From positions 25,599 to 89,598 of the forward strand of contig JBAQPU010000057.1 of assembly GCA_049306095.1 (NCBI GenBank): a stretch of 64,000 bases of DNA, in the 5' to 3' direction. Under the pieces are notes generated by a model that did no database searches, had not been told where the DNA came from, and worked only from the letters and a program-made list of their open reading frames with translations. The stretch's first letter is position 1. Each line of letters begins with the position of its first letter. This DNA is from UBA2336 sp049306095. Lineage in GTDB: Bacteria > Bacteroidota > Bacteroidia > Cytophagales > Cyclobacteriaceae. Below, one piece after another: positions 33,388 through 42,140 of this stretch. Position numbers and translations under genes: made by a program.

Positions 33388-35171
33388 TTTTTATCGGCCA
33401 AATAGGCCATCAGCATAATAGCACAGGCTGTGCCATCCATGGTAGGCTCGTTGGTAGAATAATCACCAATGTCATCGTGATAAACCACGTACGAATTTTG
33501 GAAAGCGGCATAGGCATCTTCACGGGTCAGGTGAATACCCTTCAAACTCTTATAAATGTTTGCATAGATGGGGCCATCAACCAAACCACCCGGCACTTCT
33601 TTCTTTGTCAGCGCCCAGGTACTGGTATGCACATCGTGTGGGTACGGGCCGTTCGCAGGAATGTTCATAAACATGCTCACACCCCAGGGGTTTCGGCCCA
33701 ACAACCAATCGCGCATGCCCAGCAGGTACGCGTGGTATTGAACATCGCCCGTCATTTTTTCGTAGAGCATTATTTGCAACACCAGGTCAACCAGCAAATT
33801 ATTAGAGCACCAGATAAATGGAACTCCGTTTTGAAAAGCGTTTTTACCTGCACGCTTCAGCGTTTTTTCAATACCATTTCGATAATAGCCGGCAAGTTTC
33901 TTTTTAAAGTCATCCTCAACCAGGTTATACAACGAGAAGTGCGCGATATTCAGAAACGGGTAATGCTGATAATGAGAAGTTGTATCGTTTTGTATCCATG
34001 ATAATTCGCCCGTGAGTTCTGCGTAACGTTTGGCATCGGCCAGGTACTCGGGCTTACCGGTGGCGCGGAATAATTCCGCTGCTGCCCACTCCATGTCATC
34101 TGTCCAGGTATCTTCATTGTAGCGATAGGGTGCACCATACGAATTGCCTTGCTGATACCCTTCCTGCTTTTTGCCCATGGCGTAAAGTTCTTCCGCAGCT
34201 TTCAAACATTTCAACGCGTACGCTTCGTCCATATTTTTATTCTTCCATACCTGGTAGCCAAGCGCCATAGCGGCTGATGACCTTCCGGCCAGGTTAGCAA
34301 TGCCGGTTGCCTGACTTTTATACCTACCCAACCCCTGTGGTTTACCCGTAGCAAAATAGGCTACACGGTATGAATCTTTTCCCCATCCATAGTTACTCGG
34401 ATCGTATTCCGAAAGTTTCCATCCCACGTGGTCGCGGTCATCGCCAACCTGATGGATGAGTTGATCGGGTGCCGGATGTAATTTGTGAATCCAGTCTAAA
34501 CCCCAGCGGGCTTCATCCAGCACATCTGCCATTCCATTGGCTATTGGTTGACCGAGGTCATTCACGACATCGGAAAACGCCTCCGGAAACTGCTGATAGC
34601 TCATCAGCATCCTGGCCGTAGCGTTGCTTCCGGTAATCAGGTATTTTAATTGATCACCGGCATCGTGCCACCCACCGGAAACATCGATGTAGGTGGAGTC
34701 TTTCATGGGGCCATCCATTACACGGCCATCTTTTTGGTGGCACTCGGCATCGAAGAAGGGGTTATACCCACAGCGTTGCTGTTGCATAAACCCGATCAAC
34801 AAATCAGGATAGTGGGCGTAAAGATCATTACCAACAAAAACTGTGTGATCTTGTAACTTAATATTCCTGATTTTAATTTTATATGTGCCCGGCTTATTCA
34901 ATGCCGAGAAATCGAGTTCGTAGTAATATTTAAAGGGGCCGTATCCGGGAGCTTTCGAGGCGACTATCTTCCCAGTCAATACTTTTTTGTTGGATTCCTT
35001 TTCAAGAATGGTAAAAGAACCTTTCAGCGCTTTTTGCGAAAATGCAACACCTGTCTTGGCATCAGTGGAGTGATAGCCGGCAAGATTGATTCTTACGTGC
35101 GCATCCTGTGATTGCGCCAATGGCAAACCCAAAAAGCACATCAGGGAAAAAGTAAAAAGTTTAGTCTTCAT
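33384..35171 (-). CDS. Glycoside hydrolase family 9 (endoglucanase-type)
   Basis: A 595-residue secreted enzyme that hydrolyses beta-1,4-glucans or related glycans. A signal peptide (MKTKLFTFSLMCFLGLPLAQSQ) precedes an N-terminal Ig-like domain (about 25-115) and the (alpha/alpha)6 catalytic domain. Catalytic residues are clear: the DAGD motif of SGGWHDAGDQLKYL (Asp170 and Asp173) and the proton donor Glu575 in STNEPTMDGT. Length is typical of GH9. The NodB deacetylase gene overlaps it by 4 bases, so a combined attack on an acetylated polysaccharide is plausible. Confidence 0.93.
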   Translation of the reverse strand: MKTKLFTFSLMCFLGLPLAQSQDAHVRINLAGYHSTDAKTGVAFSQKALKGSFTILEKESNKKVLTGKIVASKAPGYGPFKYYYELDFSALNKPGTYKIKIRNIKLQDHTVFVGNDLYAHYPDLLIGFMQQQRCGYNPFFDAECHQKDGRVMDGPMKDSTYIDVSGGWHDAGDQLKYLITGSNATARMLMSYQQFPEAFSDVVNDLGQPIANGMADVLDEARWGLDWIHKLHPAPDQLIHQVGDDRDHVGWKLSEYDPSNYGWGKDSYRVAYFATGKPQGLGRYKSQATGIANLAGRSSAAMALGYQVWKNKNMDEAYALKCLKAAEELYAMGKKQEGYQQGNSYGAPYRYNEDTWTDDMEWAAAELFRATGKPEYLADAKRYAELTGELSWIQNDTTSHYQHYPFLNIAHFSLYNLVEDDFKKKLAGYYRNGIEKTLKRAGKNAFQNGVPFIWCSNNLLVDLVLQIMLYEKMTGDVQYHAYLLGMRDWLLGRNPWGVSMFMNIPANGPYPHDVHTSTWALTKKEVPGGLVDGPIYANIYKSLKGIHLTREDAYAAFQNSYVVYHDDIGDYSTNEPTMDGTACAIMLMAYLADKK

Positions 35172-35281
35172 AATGAATTAATGTGTGGTGCAAGGTCAAG
35201 TCGTCTTACGAAACGCTTCATTTTTTTAAAAAAAACAACTTGTCGCTAACACCCCGACTATCACCTACGGCCCATTCTTTC

Positions 35282-37033
35282 TTACTTCTTTACCACCGTA
35301 ACCTCCACCCTGCGGTTGTTGGCTCGGCCTGCATCGGTGTCGTTGGTATCAATGGGCTTGGTTTCTCCAAACCCAATGGCTGCCAGCCGGTAGGCATCAA
35401 TACCCTGGCTTACGATGTAATCCATCACAGCTTGTGAACGGCCCTGAGAAAGTTCCAGGTTATAATCGTCTGATCCCTTGTTATCGGTATGACCGTGAAT
35501 TTCAATTTCCACATTCGGGTTTCGTTTCAGAAAGTCCACCACCTTGTTGAGCTCAACAAATGACTCTGACTTCAGCGTGGTCTTATCAAAATCAAAATAA
35601 ATATTCTTCAACCGCACCGTTAGCCCTACCTCAATCGGCTGAAGGAAAAGATCTTTTATTACCGGTGTTATTTCGTCACTAATCAGTTCAACACTGTCGG
35701 TGGCATTCAAATATCCCGCGGCAGATGCCACCAGCATATACCAGCCTAACCTGGGAACTTCCTGTTCATACTTTCCTCCTTCGGCCTTCAACTGGTATTT
35801 TGTATTTCGGTCGCTTTTTAGAGAAACATCCAGGGTCACCGTAAGTGGATTATTGGTTTTTAAATCGTACGCGGTACCGATGAGCAATAGTTTCTTCGCT
35901 ACAGGTGTCAGCATCACTTCAACATACAGCGTTGTGTCACCTTGAAGGGCTGGTATATCAAACGACAAATCTTTCGGTAAAAAACCTTGCAACGAAGCAT
36001 GAATCGTATACCGGGGCACCTCCGGAATTCGGGTTTCAAACTTTCCGGCCGTTGTCGATTTCAGATTCAACGCGGTGTTTTCGGCAGGTGTAATCACCAA
36101 ATCGGCCTGCAGTGGTTGTTGTGTTTTTTCATTAAACACTGTTCCTGTCAGCATCACCTTGATGTCTTTTGGAATCATCTTGAAAATATCCAGGTTGCCA
36201 CCGTCTTTCGTATCGTTGGCGCGACTGGTGAACACATTACCGGTTTTATCAATGCAGAAATAATACTCATCGGCTGCAGTATTAATGGGCGAACCCATGT
36301 TTACTGGAGCACTCCAGTTTTGCCAGGTGTCATCAAGGCGTGTAACGCGATAAATGTCTGTTTTTCCATGACGATCTTTTGCCGCCCGGTCGCTGGAGAA
36401 ATACAGCGTTTTATCATCGGGGCCGATGAACGGCCCGAAGTCATCATCGCGAACAGAAATATTTAATTTTTTTGGTGTCGACCATTTACCATCAGGCTGA
36501 AGATTACTAACAAACAAACCGCTGCGCGGACTGCCCACCATCGTTCCAAAAAACAAGATCATGTGTTTGGCATCAGATGAAATGCTGGCTCCGTAAAAGC
36601 GGCCTTTGTTCATGTCTTTGAAACCTGGCACCTCTAACTCTTTTATAGAGCCACCCGTCACAATCGAAAAGCCTTTTTCATCACGACCGCGGCCACCTTT
36701 TATAAAAAGTGAACCATCAGGCAGGGCGGTAAATACCTGGTTGCTGTGGTGAACATTATATGGACTGCCCAGGTGGGTTGCCGGTCCCCATTCGCCTTTA
36801 TCATCCAAAGTCGACATCCAGATATCATCGCTGCCCTCTTTACCAGTGGAATTCTCAGGGTGGTTATGAACAAAGAAATACAACTTCTTTCCATCCTGCG
36901 AAATCACCGGTGCTGCTTCGTGGTAGTGTGTATTTACCTGTTTGCCCAACTTAACCAGTTGGTATCGGCCTTCAAACTGCGCTTGAACTGAACATGCCAA
37001 CAATAAAAACAAAAAGGAAAAAGCCTGCTTCAT
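35282..37033 (-). CDS. PD40-repeat OmpA family lipoprotein-like protein
   Basis: A 583-residue envelope protein: signal peptide (MKQAFSFLFLLLACSVQAQ), WD40-like PD40 beta-propeller repeats (about 35-300, with units such as KTLYFSSDRAAKDRHGKTDIY), a regulatory carboxypeptidase-type beta-sandwich (two units, about 310-470) and an OmpA domain (about 475-583, YFDFDKTTLKSESFVEL, HGHTDNKGSDDYNLELS). The OmpA part binds peptidoglycan, the propeller likely binds a ligand in the periplasm. A second protein of the same design lies at 42141-44138. Neither neighbour overlaps it. Confidence 0.88.
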   Translation of the reverse strand: MKQAFSFLFLLLACSVQAQFEGRYQLVKLGKQVNTHYHEAAPVISQDGKKLYFFVHNHPENSTGKEGSDDIWMSTLDDKGEWGPATHLGSPYNVHHSNQVFTALPDGSLFIKGGRGRDEKGFSIVTGGSIKELEVPGFKDMNKGRFYGASISSDAKHMILFFGTMVGSPRSGLFVSNLQPDGKWSTPKKLNISVRDDDFGPFIGPDDKTLYFSSDRAAKDRHGKTDIYRVTRLDDTWQNWSAPVNMGSPINTAADEYYFCIDKTGNVFTSRANDTKDGGNLDIFKMIPKDIKVMLTGTVFNEKTQQPLQADLVITPAENTALNLKSTTAGKFETRIPEVPRYTIHASLQGFLPKDLSFDIPALQGDTTLYVEVMLTPVAKKLLLIGTAYDLKTNNPLTVTLDVSLKSDRNTKYQLKAEGGKYEQEVPRLGWYMLVASAAGYLNATDSVELISDEITPVIKDLFLQPIEVGLTVRLKNIYFDFDKTTLKSESFVELNKVVDFLKRNPNVEIEIHGHTDNKGSDDYNLELSQGRSQAVMDYIVSQGIDAYRLAAIGFGETKPIDTNDTDAGRANNRRVEVTVVKK

Positions 37034-37069
37034 GCGAATGGGGTTGATGGAAAAACGAATTTACGAAGT

Positions 37070-37498
37070 TTAAACGATACCTCGCCCGCTCATCACCAGG
37101 CCGACCACGATCAGGATCAGGGCTATTGCATTGAAAATAAACATACGCTTATGTTTTGCTTCCGCAGATGTCAGTTTTTTGGCGCTGATCCGGGCCATTG
37201 TTATCAACACTATTGCAAGCACCATAATGGTAACGTGTTCCATTGTCCAGTAACGAACCTCTTTAATTTTAAGCGCCAACTTTCCAAACCGCACCCAGCT
37301 GCTTTGGGTGTACAGAATCAATCCGACAAGAAGCTGCACATGCGTGGCAATAAATAAATACAAGCTCAATTTATTATCGCTAGTGGAGTATTCCTTTTTT
37401 TTCAACCATCCCAGCAGGGCGGTGACAACAACAGCAATTAACAACAGCAATACAGCGTAACGCAAAAGGGAGTGGGTGTGTAAAAGTCCGGTATACAT
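37070..37498 (-). CDS. Cytochrome b-like four-helix membrane protein
   Basis: A 142-residue membrane protein with four hydrophobic segments (about 8-30, 43-62, 84-103, 118-138) and histidines at the membrane faces: GLLHTHSLLRY, IATHVQLLVG and MEHVTIMVLA. In Bacteroidota such proteins are usually annotated as cytochrome B-type; the paired His of different helices could bind heme, but no c-type or Fe-S partner is near. A promoter-like TACCTTTA sits at 37528-37535. It diverges from the channel-like gene. Confidence 0.7.
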   Translation of the reverse strand: MYTGLLHTHSLLRYAVLLLLIAVVVTALLGWLKKKEYSTSDNKLSLYLFIATHVQLLVGLILYTQSSWVRFGKLALKIKEVRYWTMEHVTIMVLAIVLITMARISAKKLTSAEAKHKRMFIFNAIALILIVVGLVMSGRGIV

Positions 37499-37527
37499 AA
37501 TTTATGGTTGGTTAAAAATTTATCGGT

Positions 37528-37535
37528 TAAAGGTA
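37528..37535 (-). promoter_or_regulatory. Candidate -7 element for the cytochrome b-like gene
   Basis: Minus-strand TACCTTTA (one mismatch to TAnnTTTG) ends 29 bases before the ATG at 37498. Confidence 0.45.
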
Positions 37536-37566
37536 CGGGTGCCCCAAAGAATTTTCAAAAAAAACA

Positions 37567-37574
37567 TACTTTTG
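37567..37574 (+). promoter_or_regulatory. Candidate -7 promoter element for the channel-like gene
   Basis: TACTTTTG fits TAnnTTTG and ends 8 bases before the ATG at 37583, implying an almost leaderless mRNA and supporting that ATG over the open frame further upstream. Confidence 0.55.
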
Positions 37575-37582
37575 ATTACCCT

Positions 37583-38545
37583 ATGAGATGCCTGCTTATT
37601 CTTTTCCTTATGCTATTGCCATTCTGCCTGTGGTCACAGGAAGATAGCACCGCCCACGAGGCGCCTGATACGGTGCGTGTAGGTGCCTACATCATTAGTG
37701 TGCATGATATCAATTTCCATGAAAAAGAATACACCATCCGGTTTTGGCTGTGGTTGTTGTACGATAATCCAGGATTTGACTTCCCAACACAAATTGATAT
37801 TCCCAATGCTAAACAAATTGATAAGCCTGAGGTGATCATGGACATGGTAGACGGCAAAGTGTGGCAGCTGATGAAGATGAAATGTGTGATGAAACACAAC
37901 TGGAAGGTGGGCGATTTTCCGTTTGATCAGCAACACCTTGTCGTACACATTGAAAATTCAATTTACGATAACAACAGCCTGGTGTTTGTACCCGATGAAC
38001 TCGGCAGCACCTTTGACCGAGAACTGACCCTGGACGGATGGCACATCAGAAACTTCAACGTCAATACCAATACCCATGAATACACCACGGTATTTGGCGA
38101 CCCCAGTACAGACATGCTTCACTCAGAATATGCCTCCTTCAATATTAAAATGGACATCGACCGCAATGCCTGGGGGTTATTCATGAAAATTTTCATAGGC
38201 ATGTACATTGCGTTCATGATCTCCATCATCAGTTTCATCACCAAGCCCTCTGAACTGGAACCGCGCTTCGGCTTGCCTGTCGGTGGTTTGTTTGCGGCTG
38301 TTGGTAACAAGTACATCATTGATTCGCTTCTGCCCGAGTCATCCTCCTTTACGCTGGTTGATTCACTTCACGCAACCACCTTCCTGGCAATTTTTGGTAC
38401 CCTGTTAGTATCTGCCATCGCCCTGTACTTTCATGATCGTGGCCGGATTGAACGTTCACTAAAAGTTTCGGGTTACGGATCAAAGATTGTCATTGGTTCC
38501 TACCTGATTGTAAATGTTATCCTGGTCTTTATGGCGGCTAACTAA
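37583..38545 (+). CDS. Pentameric ligand-gated ion channel-like protein
   Basis: A 320-residue protein with a signal peptide (MRCLLILFLMLLPFCLWSQ), an extracytoplasmic beta domain (about 25-195) containing the FPFDQQ motif (112-117) that marks the Cys-loop position in prokaryotic pentameric channels, and four C-terminal membrane segments (about 198-219, 230-248, 263-283, 301-318). The second segment carries FGLPVGGLFAAVGNKYII. Order and size fit GLIC/ELIC-type receptors. The ligand is unknown. Two lipoprotein amidohydrolase genes follow, the first 6 bases away, so the channel may respond to their product. The ATG at 37583 is chosen for the signal peptide and promoter spacing. Confidence 0.83.
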   Translation: MRCLLILFLMLLPFCLWSQEDSTAHEAPDTVRVGAYIISVHDINFHEKEYTIRFWLWLLYDNPGFDFPTQIDIPNAKQIDKPEVIMDMVDGKVWQLMKMKCVMKHNWKVGDFPFDQQHLVVHIENSIYDNNSLVFVPDELGSTFDRELTLDGWHIRNFNVNTNTHEYTTVFGDPSTDMLHSEYASFNIKMDIDRNAWGLFMKIFIGMYIAFMISIISFITKPSELEPRFGLPVGGLFAAVGNKYIIDSLLPESSSFTLVDSLHATTFLAIFGTLLVSAIALYFHDRGRIERSLKVSGYGSKIVIGSYLIVNVILVFMAAN

Positions 38546-38551
38546 CAGGTT

Positions 38552-40195
38552 GTGTTAAAAGTAATTTCCATCCTCATCCTGTTTCTGCTGGCGTGTGCCA
38601 CCGGAGAACACAAGCCTCCACAATTTGACATCATCATCCGAAATGGGTTGATCTACGATGGATCGGGAGATAAACCAATGAGAGCCGATCTCGCCATTCA
38701 TGCCGATACGATTGCCGCCATCGGAGACCTGTCCAGAGGCACTGCTACGAAAGAAATTGATGCAGCCGGATTAACAGTAGCCCCGGGGTTCATCAATATG
38801 AACAGCATGTCGGACCGTTCGCTTCAAATGGACGGCCGCTCCATGAGTGACATCAAACAAGGTGTAACGCTGGAAGTCATGGGCGAAGGGTGGAGTGCCG
38901 CACCGGTGAAGAGAAATCTTAAGCAGCCTGTTGACAGCTTATGGACTTCGCTTGACGGATATTTTAAATGGCTGATGAAAAAAGGAGTCAGTACGAATGT
39001 AGCCAGTTTCGTTGGAGCCACTTCGGTACGCAACTATGAATTAGGATACGCCAACCGTGCTCCTTCACCTGCTGAACTTGCTCACATGAAAGAATTGGTA
39101 AAGCAATGCATGGAGCAGGGTGCTTTAGGATTAAGCTCCTCCCTGATCTATGCACCTGCCGATTACGCCTCTTCCGCTGAATTGATTGAACTGGCCAAGG
39201 TTTCACAATCGTATGATGGAATTTACATCACCCACATGCGCAGCGAAAGCGATCATATCCTGAAAGCATTAAATGAAACATTTCAACTGGCGAAAGAAGC
39301 GGATATCCGTACAGAAATCTATCACCTGAAAATTAACCACGACCGCAACTGGAATAAGATCGACACAGTGATTGCTAAACTTGACAGCGCACAAAAAGCG
39401 GGATTACGAATCACCGCGAACATGTACCCTTATGCTGCAAGCAATACCGCTCTTACGGCACGACTTCCAACATGGGTGCAGGAGGGCGGAGCAAAAGAAA
39501 TGCGCAAACGATTAACAAACCCCACTACCCGTAAAAAAGTACTGGACGACATGCGCTTAGGAATTCCAACCAAAAACGCTGACCCAACACAGGTCGTCAT
39601 CCTGGGGTTTCGGTTAGATTCCTTAAACAAACTTTACCGTGGCAAACGGTTAGATGACGTTGCCAGGCTTCATGGTAAAAATGCAGATGAGACCCTGCTC
39701 GATTTAATTGTAACAGATAAATCTCCGGGAGCGGCAATCTATCACCTGCAAACGGAAGCGAATGTTAAAAAAATCATCGCGCTGCCGTATGTAAGTTTTG
39801 GATCAGATGGTGCCTCGATGTCAGATGCACCTATCTTTTCTGAATGGGGAACACACCCTCGCGCTTACGGAACTTTTGCCCGTGTTCTGGGACAATACGT
39901 TCGGGAAGAAAAACTGATTTCCATGGAGGAAGCTATTCGCAGAATGACCTCATTGCCTGCCACGAACCTGAGAATTGAAAAGCGCGGAAGGTTAGAGACC
40001 GGGTACTTTGCCGATGTGATTGTCTTTAATCCCCAAACCATTCAGGATCATGCCACCTACGAAAATCCCAAACAATATGCTACAGGAATGGTGCATGTTT
40101 TCGTGAATGGAACACACGTACTTCAACAAGGCGAACATACCGGAGCTACACCGGGAAGAGTGGTTCGCGGAAAAGGTTACAAGCCGATCCAATAA
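38552..40195 (+). CDS. N-acyl-D-amino-acid deacylase-like lipoprotein, HxH-less
   Basis: A 547-residue amidohydrolase of the D-aminoacylase family carrying a lipoprotein signal (GTG start, MLKVISILILFLLACATG; Cys15). The beta-barrel signature is present as VAPGFINMNSMSD, but the usual metal HxH is Asn84-Ser-Met86, and the bridging Cys is replaced by Glu112 (GEGWS). Later ligands remain: ITHMRSE (His228), IYHLKI (His258) and FGSDGASM (Asp). It may use one metal at the second site. It probably acts outside the cytoplasm on N-acyl amino acids. It lies 6 bases after the channel-like gene and 66 bases before its paralogue. Confidence 0.83.
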   Translation: MLKVISILILFLLACATGEHKPPQFDIIIRNGLIYDGSGDKPMRADLAIHADTIAAIGDLSRGTATKEIDAAGLTVAPGFINMNSMSDRSLQMDGRSMSDIKQGVTLEVMGEGWSAAPVKRNLKQPVDSLWTSLDGYFKWLMKKGVSTNVASFVGATSVRNYELGYANRAPSPAELAHMKELVKQCMEQGALGLSSSLIYAPADYASSAELIELAKVSQSYDGIYITHMRSESDHILKALNETFQLAKEADIRTEIYHLKINHDRNWNKIDTVIAKLDSAQKAGLRITANMYPYAASNTALTARLPTWVQEGGAKEMRKRLTNPTTRKKVLDDMRLGIPTKNADPTQVVILGFRLDSLNKLYRGKRLDDVARLHGKNADETLLDLIVTDKSPGAAIYHLQTEANVKKIIALPYVSFGSDGASMSDAPIFSEWGTHPRAYGTFARVLGQYVREEKLISMEEAIRRMTSLPATNLRIEKRGRLETGYFADVIVFNPQTIQDHATYENPKQYATGMVHVFVNGTHVLQQGEHTGATPGRVVRGKGYKPIQ

Positions 40196-40261
40196 TCAAA
40201 AAAAATTACGTACTTCCATGCATTCGTGGACAACGATCGTCCAGGTCATCCAACAAGAAGT

Positions 40262-41938
40262 ATGAAAAAACTAATGCTCTTCTCCTTTTGCGTTGCACTG
40301 TTCGCATGTCAGTCTGAAAAATATGATGTCATCATTCGTCACGGAACGGTATATGATGGTTCAGGCCAGGCTCCGGTTGTTACCGATATCGGCATCCATG
40401 CCGATACCATTGCCTTCATCGGAGATTTGTCTCACGCTAAATCCACTACCGAGATTGACGCAACAGGGCTAGCAGTTTCTCCTGGGTTTATCAACATGTT
40501 AAGTTGGGCAACCGAGTCACTTATTCTTGATGGTCGGGGCCAAAGCGACATCCGCCAAGGCGTAACTCTTGAAGTGTTTGGCGAGGGGTGGTCGATGGGG
40601 CCAATTAATGCCAACATGAAAAAGCAAATGGAGGATGTCATGCGAAGAGACCCGGATTGGAAATACCCCATCGACTGGACAACCCTGGGCGAGTACCTGG
40701 AATCACTGGAACGGAACGGTATTTCTCCAAATGTGGCATCATTCGTTGGCGCCACCACTGCCCGTATCCATGAACTTGGTTATGATAAACGACCACCCAC
40801 TTCGCAAGAACTCGATCGGATGAAAGCGTTGGTAAAGCAAGCCATGGAAGAAGGAGCCCTGGGCGTTGGTTCATCCCTGATTTATGCGCCTGCCAACTAT
40901 TCTTCTACCGAAGAACTTATTGCCTTATGCCGTGTAGCCGGTGAATATGGAGGCATGTACATTACCCACATGCGCAGTGAAGGGAATTCTATTCTTGAAG
41001 CAGTCGATGAAACAATCCGTATTGCCCGTGAAGCAAACCTGCCGGCAGAGATTTATCACCTGAAACTCAGCGGCCAATCAAACTGGAGCAAACTGGACTC
41101 CGTTATTGCAAAAATTGAACAGGCCAATCAATCGGGGTTGCGCATCACTGCCGATATGTATACTTACACCGCAGGCGCCACCGGATTGGATGCGGCCATG
41201 CCTCCATGGGTACAGGAGGGCGGGTTAATTTCCTGGATTAAGCGGTTGCAAAATCCAACCACCCGAAAACAGATCCTACAGGAAATGCGAACGCCCACCA
41301 ATGCATGGGAAAATCTTTACATGCTGGCGGGCGATCCGGAAAATGTGCTGTTGCTTAGTTTCGCCAATGACTCATTGAAACAATTTATTGGTAAAACATT
41401 AGGCGAGGTAGCACGCATTCATGGCAAATCACCGGAAGAAACTGCAATGGATTTAGTTATTGCTGACAGCACCCGGGTCGGCACCGCCTATTTTTTAATG
41501 AACGAAGAGAATATTAAAAGGCAATTATCGCTTCCTTTTGTAAGCCTCGGTTCGGACGAAGGTGCACCTTCAACAGAAGGAGTTTTTTTGAAGAGCAATA
41601 GTCACCCGCGGGCATATGGAAATTTTGCGCGATTTCTCGGAAAATATGTACGCGATCAGAAACTGATGCCGCTGGAAGAGGCTGTCAGAAGAATGACCTC
41701 CTTGCCTGCAGGAAATTTAAAAATCAAAAAAAGAGGTTCGCTTCAACCGGGCTTCTTTGCCGACATCACCATTTTCGATCCCAGGCACATACTAGACCAC
41801 GCTACGTTTGAAAAGCCTCACCAATATGCAACCGGGGTTATTCACGTATTGGTTAATGGTGCACAAGTATTAGCGAATGGAGAACACACAGGAGCCAAAC
41901 CTGGCCGGGTGGTTCGTGGCCCCGGGTGGAAAAAATAA
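40262..41938 (+). CDS. N-acyl-D-amino-acid deacylase-like lipoprotein, second copy
   Basis: A 558-residue paralogue of the previous gene, with its own lipoprotein signal (MKKLMLFSFCVALFACQSEK; Cys16). Conserved family blocks are in the same order: VSPGFINMLSWATES, DIRQGVTLEVFGEGW, ITHMRSEG, IYHLKLSG and LGSDEGAPS. The metal HxH is again absent (Leu80-Ser-Trp82), so this loss predates the duplication. The start at 40262 is chosen for the signal peptide; the frame runs 12 codons further upstream. Both enzymes probably face the periplasm or outer surface, with overlapping substrates. Confidence 0.83.
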   Translation: MKKLMLFSFCVALFACQSEKYDVIIRHGTVYDGSGQAPVVTDIGIHADTIAFIGDLSHAKSTTEIDATGLAVSPGFINMLSWATESLILDGRGQSDIRQGVTLEVFGEGWSMGPINANMKKQMEDVMRRDPDWKYPIDWTTLGEYLESLERNGISPNVASFVGATTARIHELGYDKRPPTSQELDRMKALVKQAMEEGALGVGSSLIYAPANYSSTEELIALCRVAGEYGGMYITHMRSEGNSILEAVDETIRIAREANLPAEIYHLKLSGQSNWSKLDSVIAKIEQANQSGLRITADMYTYTAGATGLDAAMPPWVQEGGLISWIKRLQNPTTRKQILQEMRTPTNAWENLYMLAGDPENVLLLSFANDSLKQFIGKTLGEVARIHGKSPEETAMDLVIADSTRVGTAYFLMNEENIKRQLSLPFVSLGSDEGAPSTEGVFLKSNSHPRAYGNFARFLGKYVRDQKLMPLEEAVRRMTSLPAGNLKIKKRGSLQPGFFADITIFDPRHILDHATFEKPHQYATGVIHVLVNGAQVLANGEHTGAKPGRVVRGPGWKK

Positions 41939-41950
41939 TTCCTGAGCAAG

Positions 41951-42030
41951 GACCTCAGCAAAGAGTTTCAAAACTTAAGATTACAGACCCACCACTGGTG
42001 CGGGGCAGGCAAGCCCTGAGGTTGTGTTTT
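41951..42030 (+). ncRNA. Candidate structured RNA or attenuator
   Basis: GACCTCAG (41951-41958) can pair with CTGAGGTT (42016-42023), enclosing three small hairpins: AGTT-TCAA-AACT (41964-41975), CACC-ACT-GGTG (41990-42000) and a GGC/GCC stem (42004-42015). A T-rich run follows. It lies in the 202-base gap between the deacylase and the OmpA gene. No known RNA family is recognised, so this may be a complex terminator or a chance fold. Confidence 0.25.
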
Positions 42031-42140
42031 TAAAATGACTCTGCTACCCCTCTAAAATTTTTTTCAGGTACCGTCATATTATTCGGTAAGATGCCATGCA
42101 AGATTGACCGAATCCTATATTTTTACGCGTTCAGTTTCTC

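Noticed and set aside
37070..41938. A secretion or mobile-element module around the channel gene.
   Set aside because: No integrase, transposase or direct repeats flank it, and composition is like the rest of the window.
41951..42030. A tRNA gene (cloverleaf-like fold).
   Set aside because: The stems are of the wrong length, with no T-arm consensus and no anticodon stem of 5 bp.
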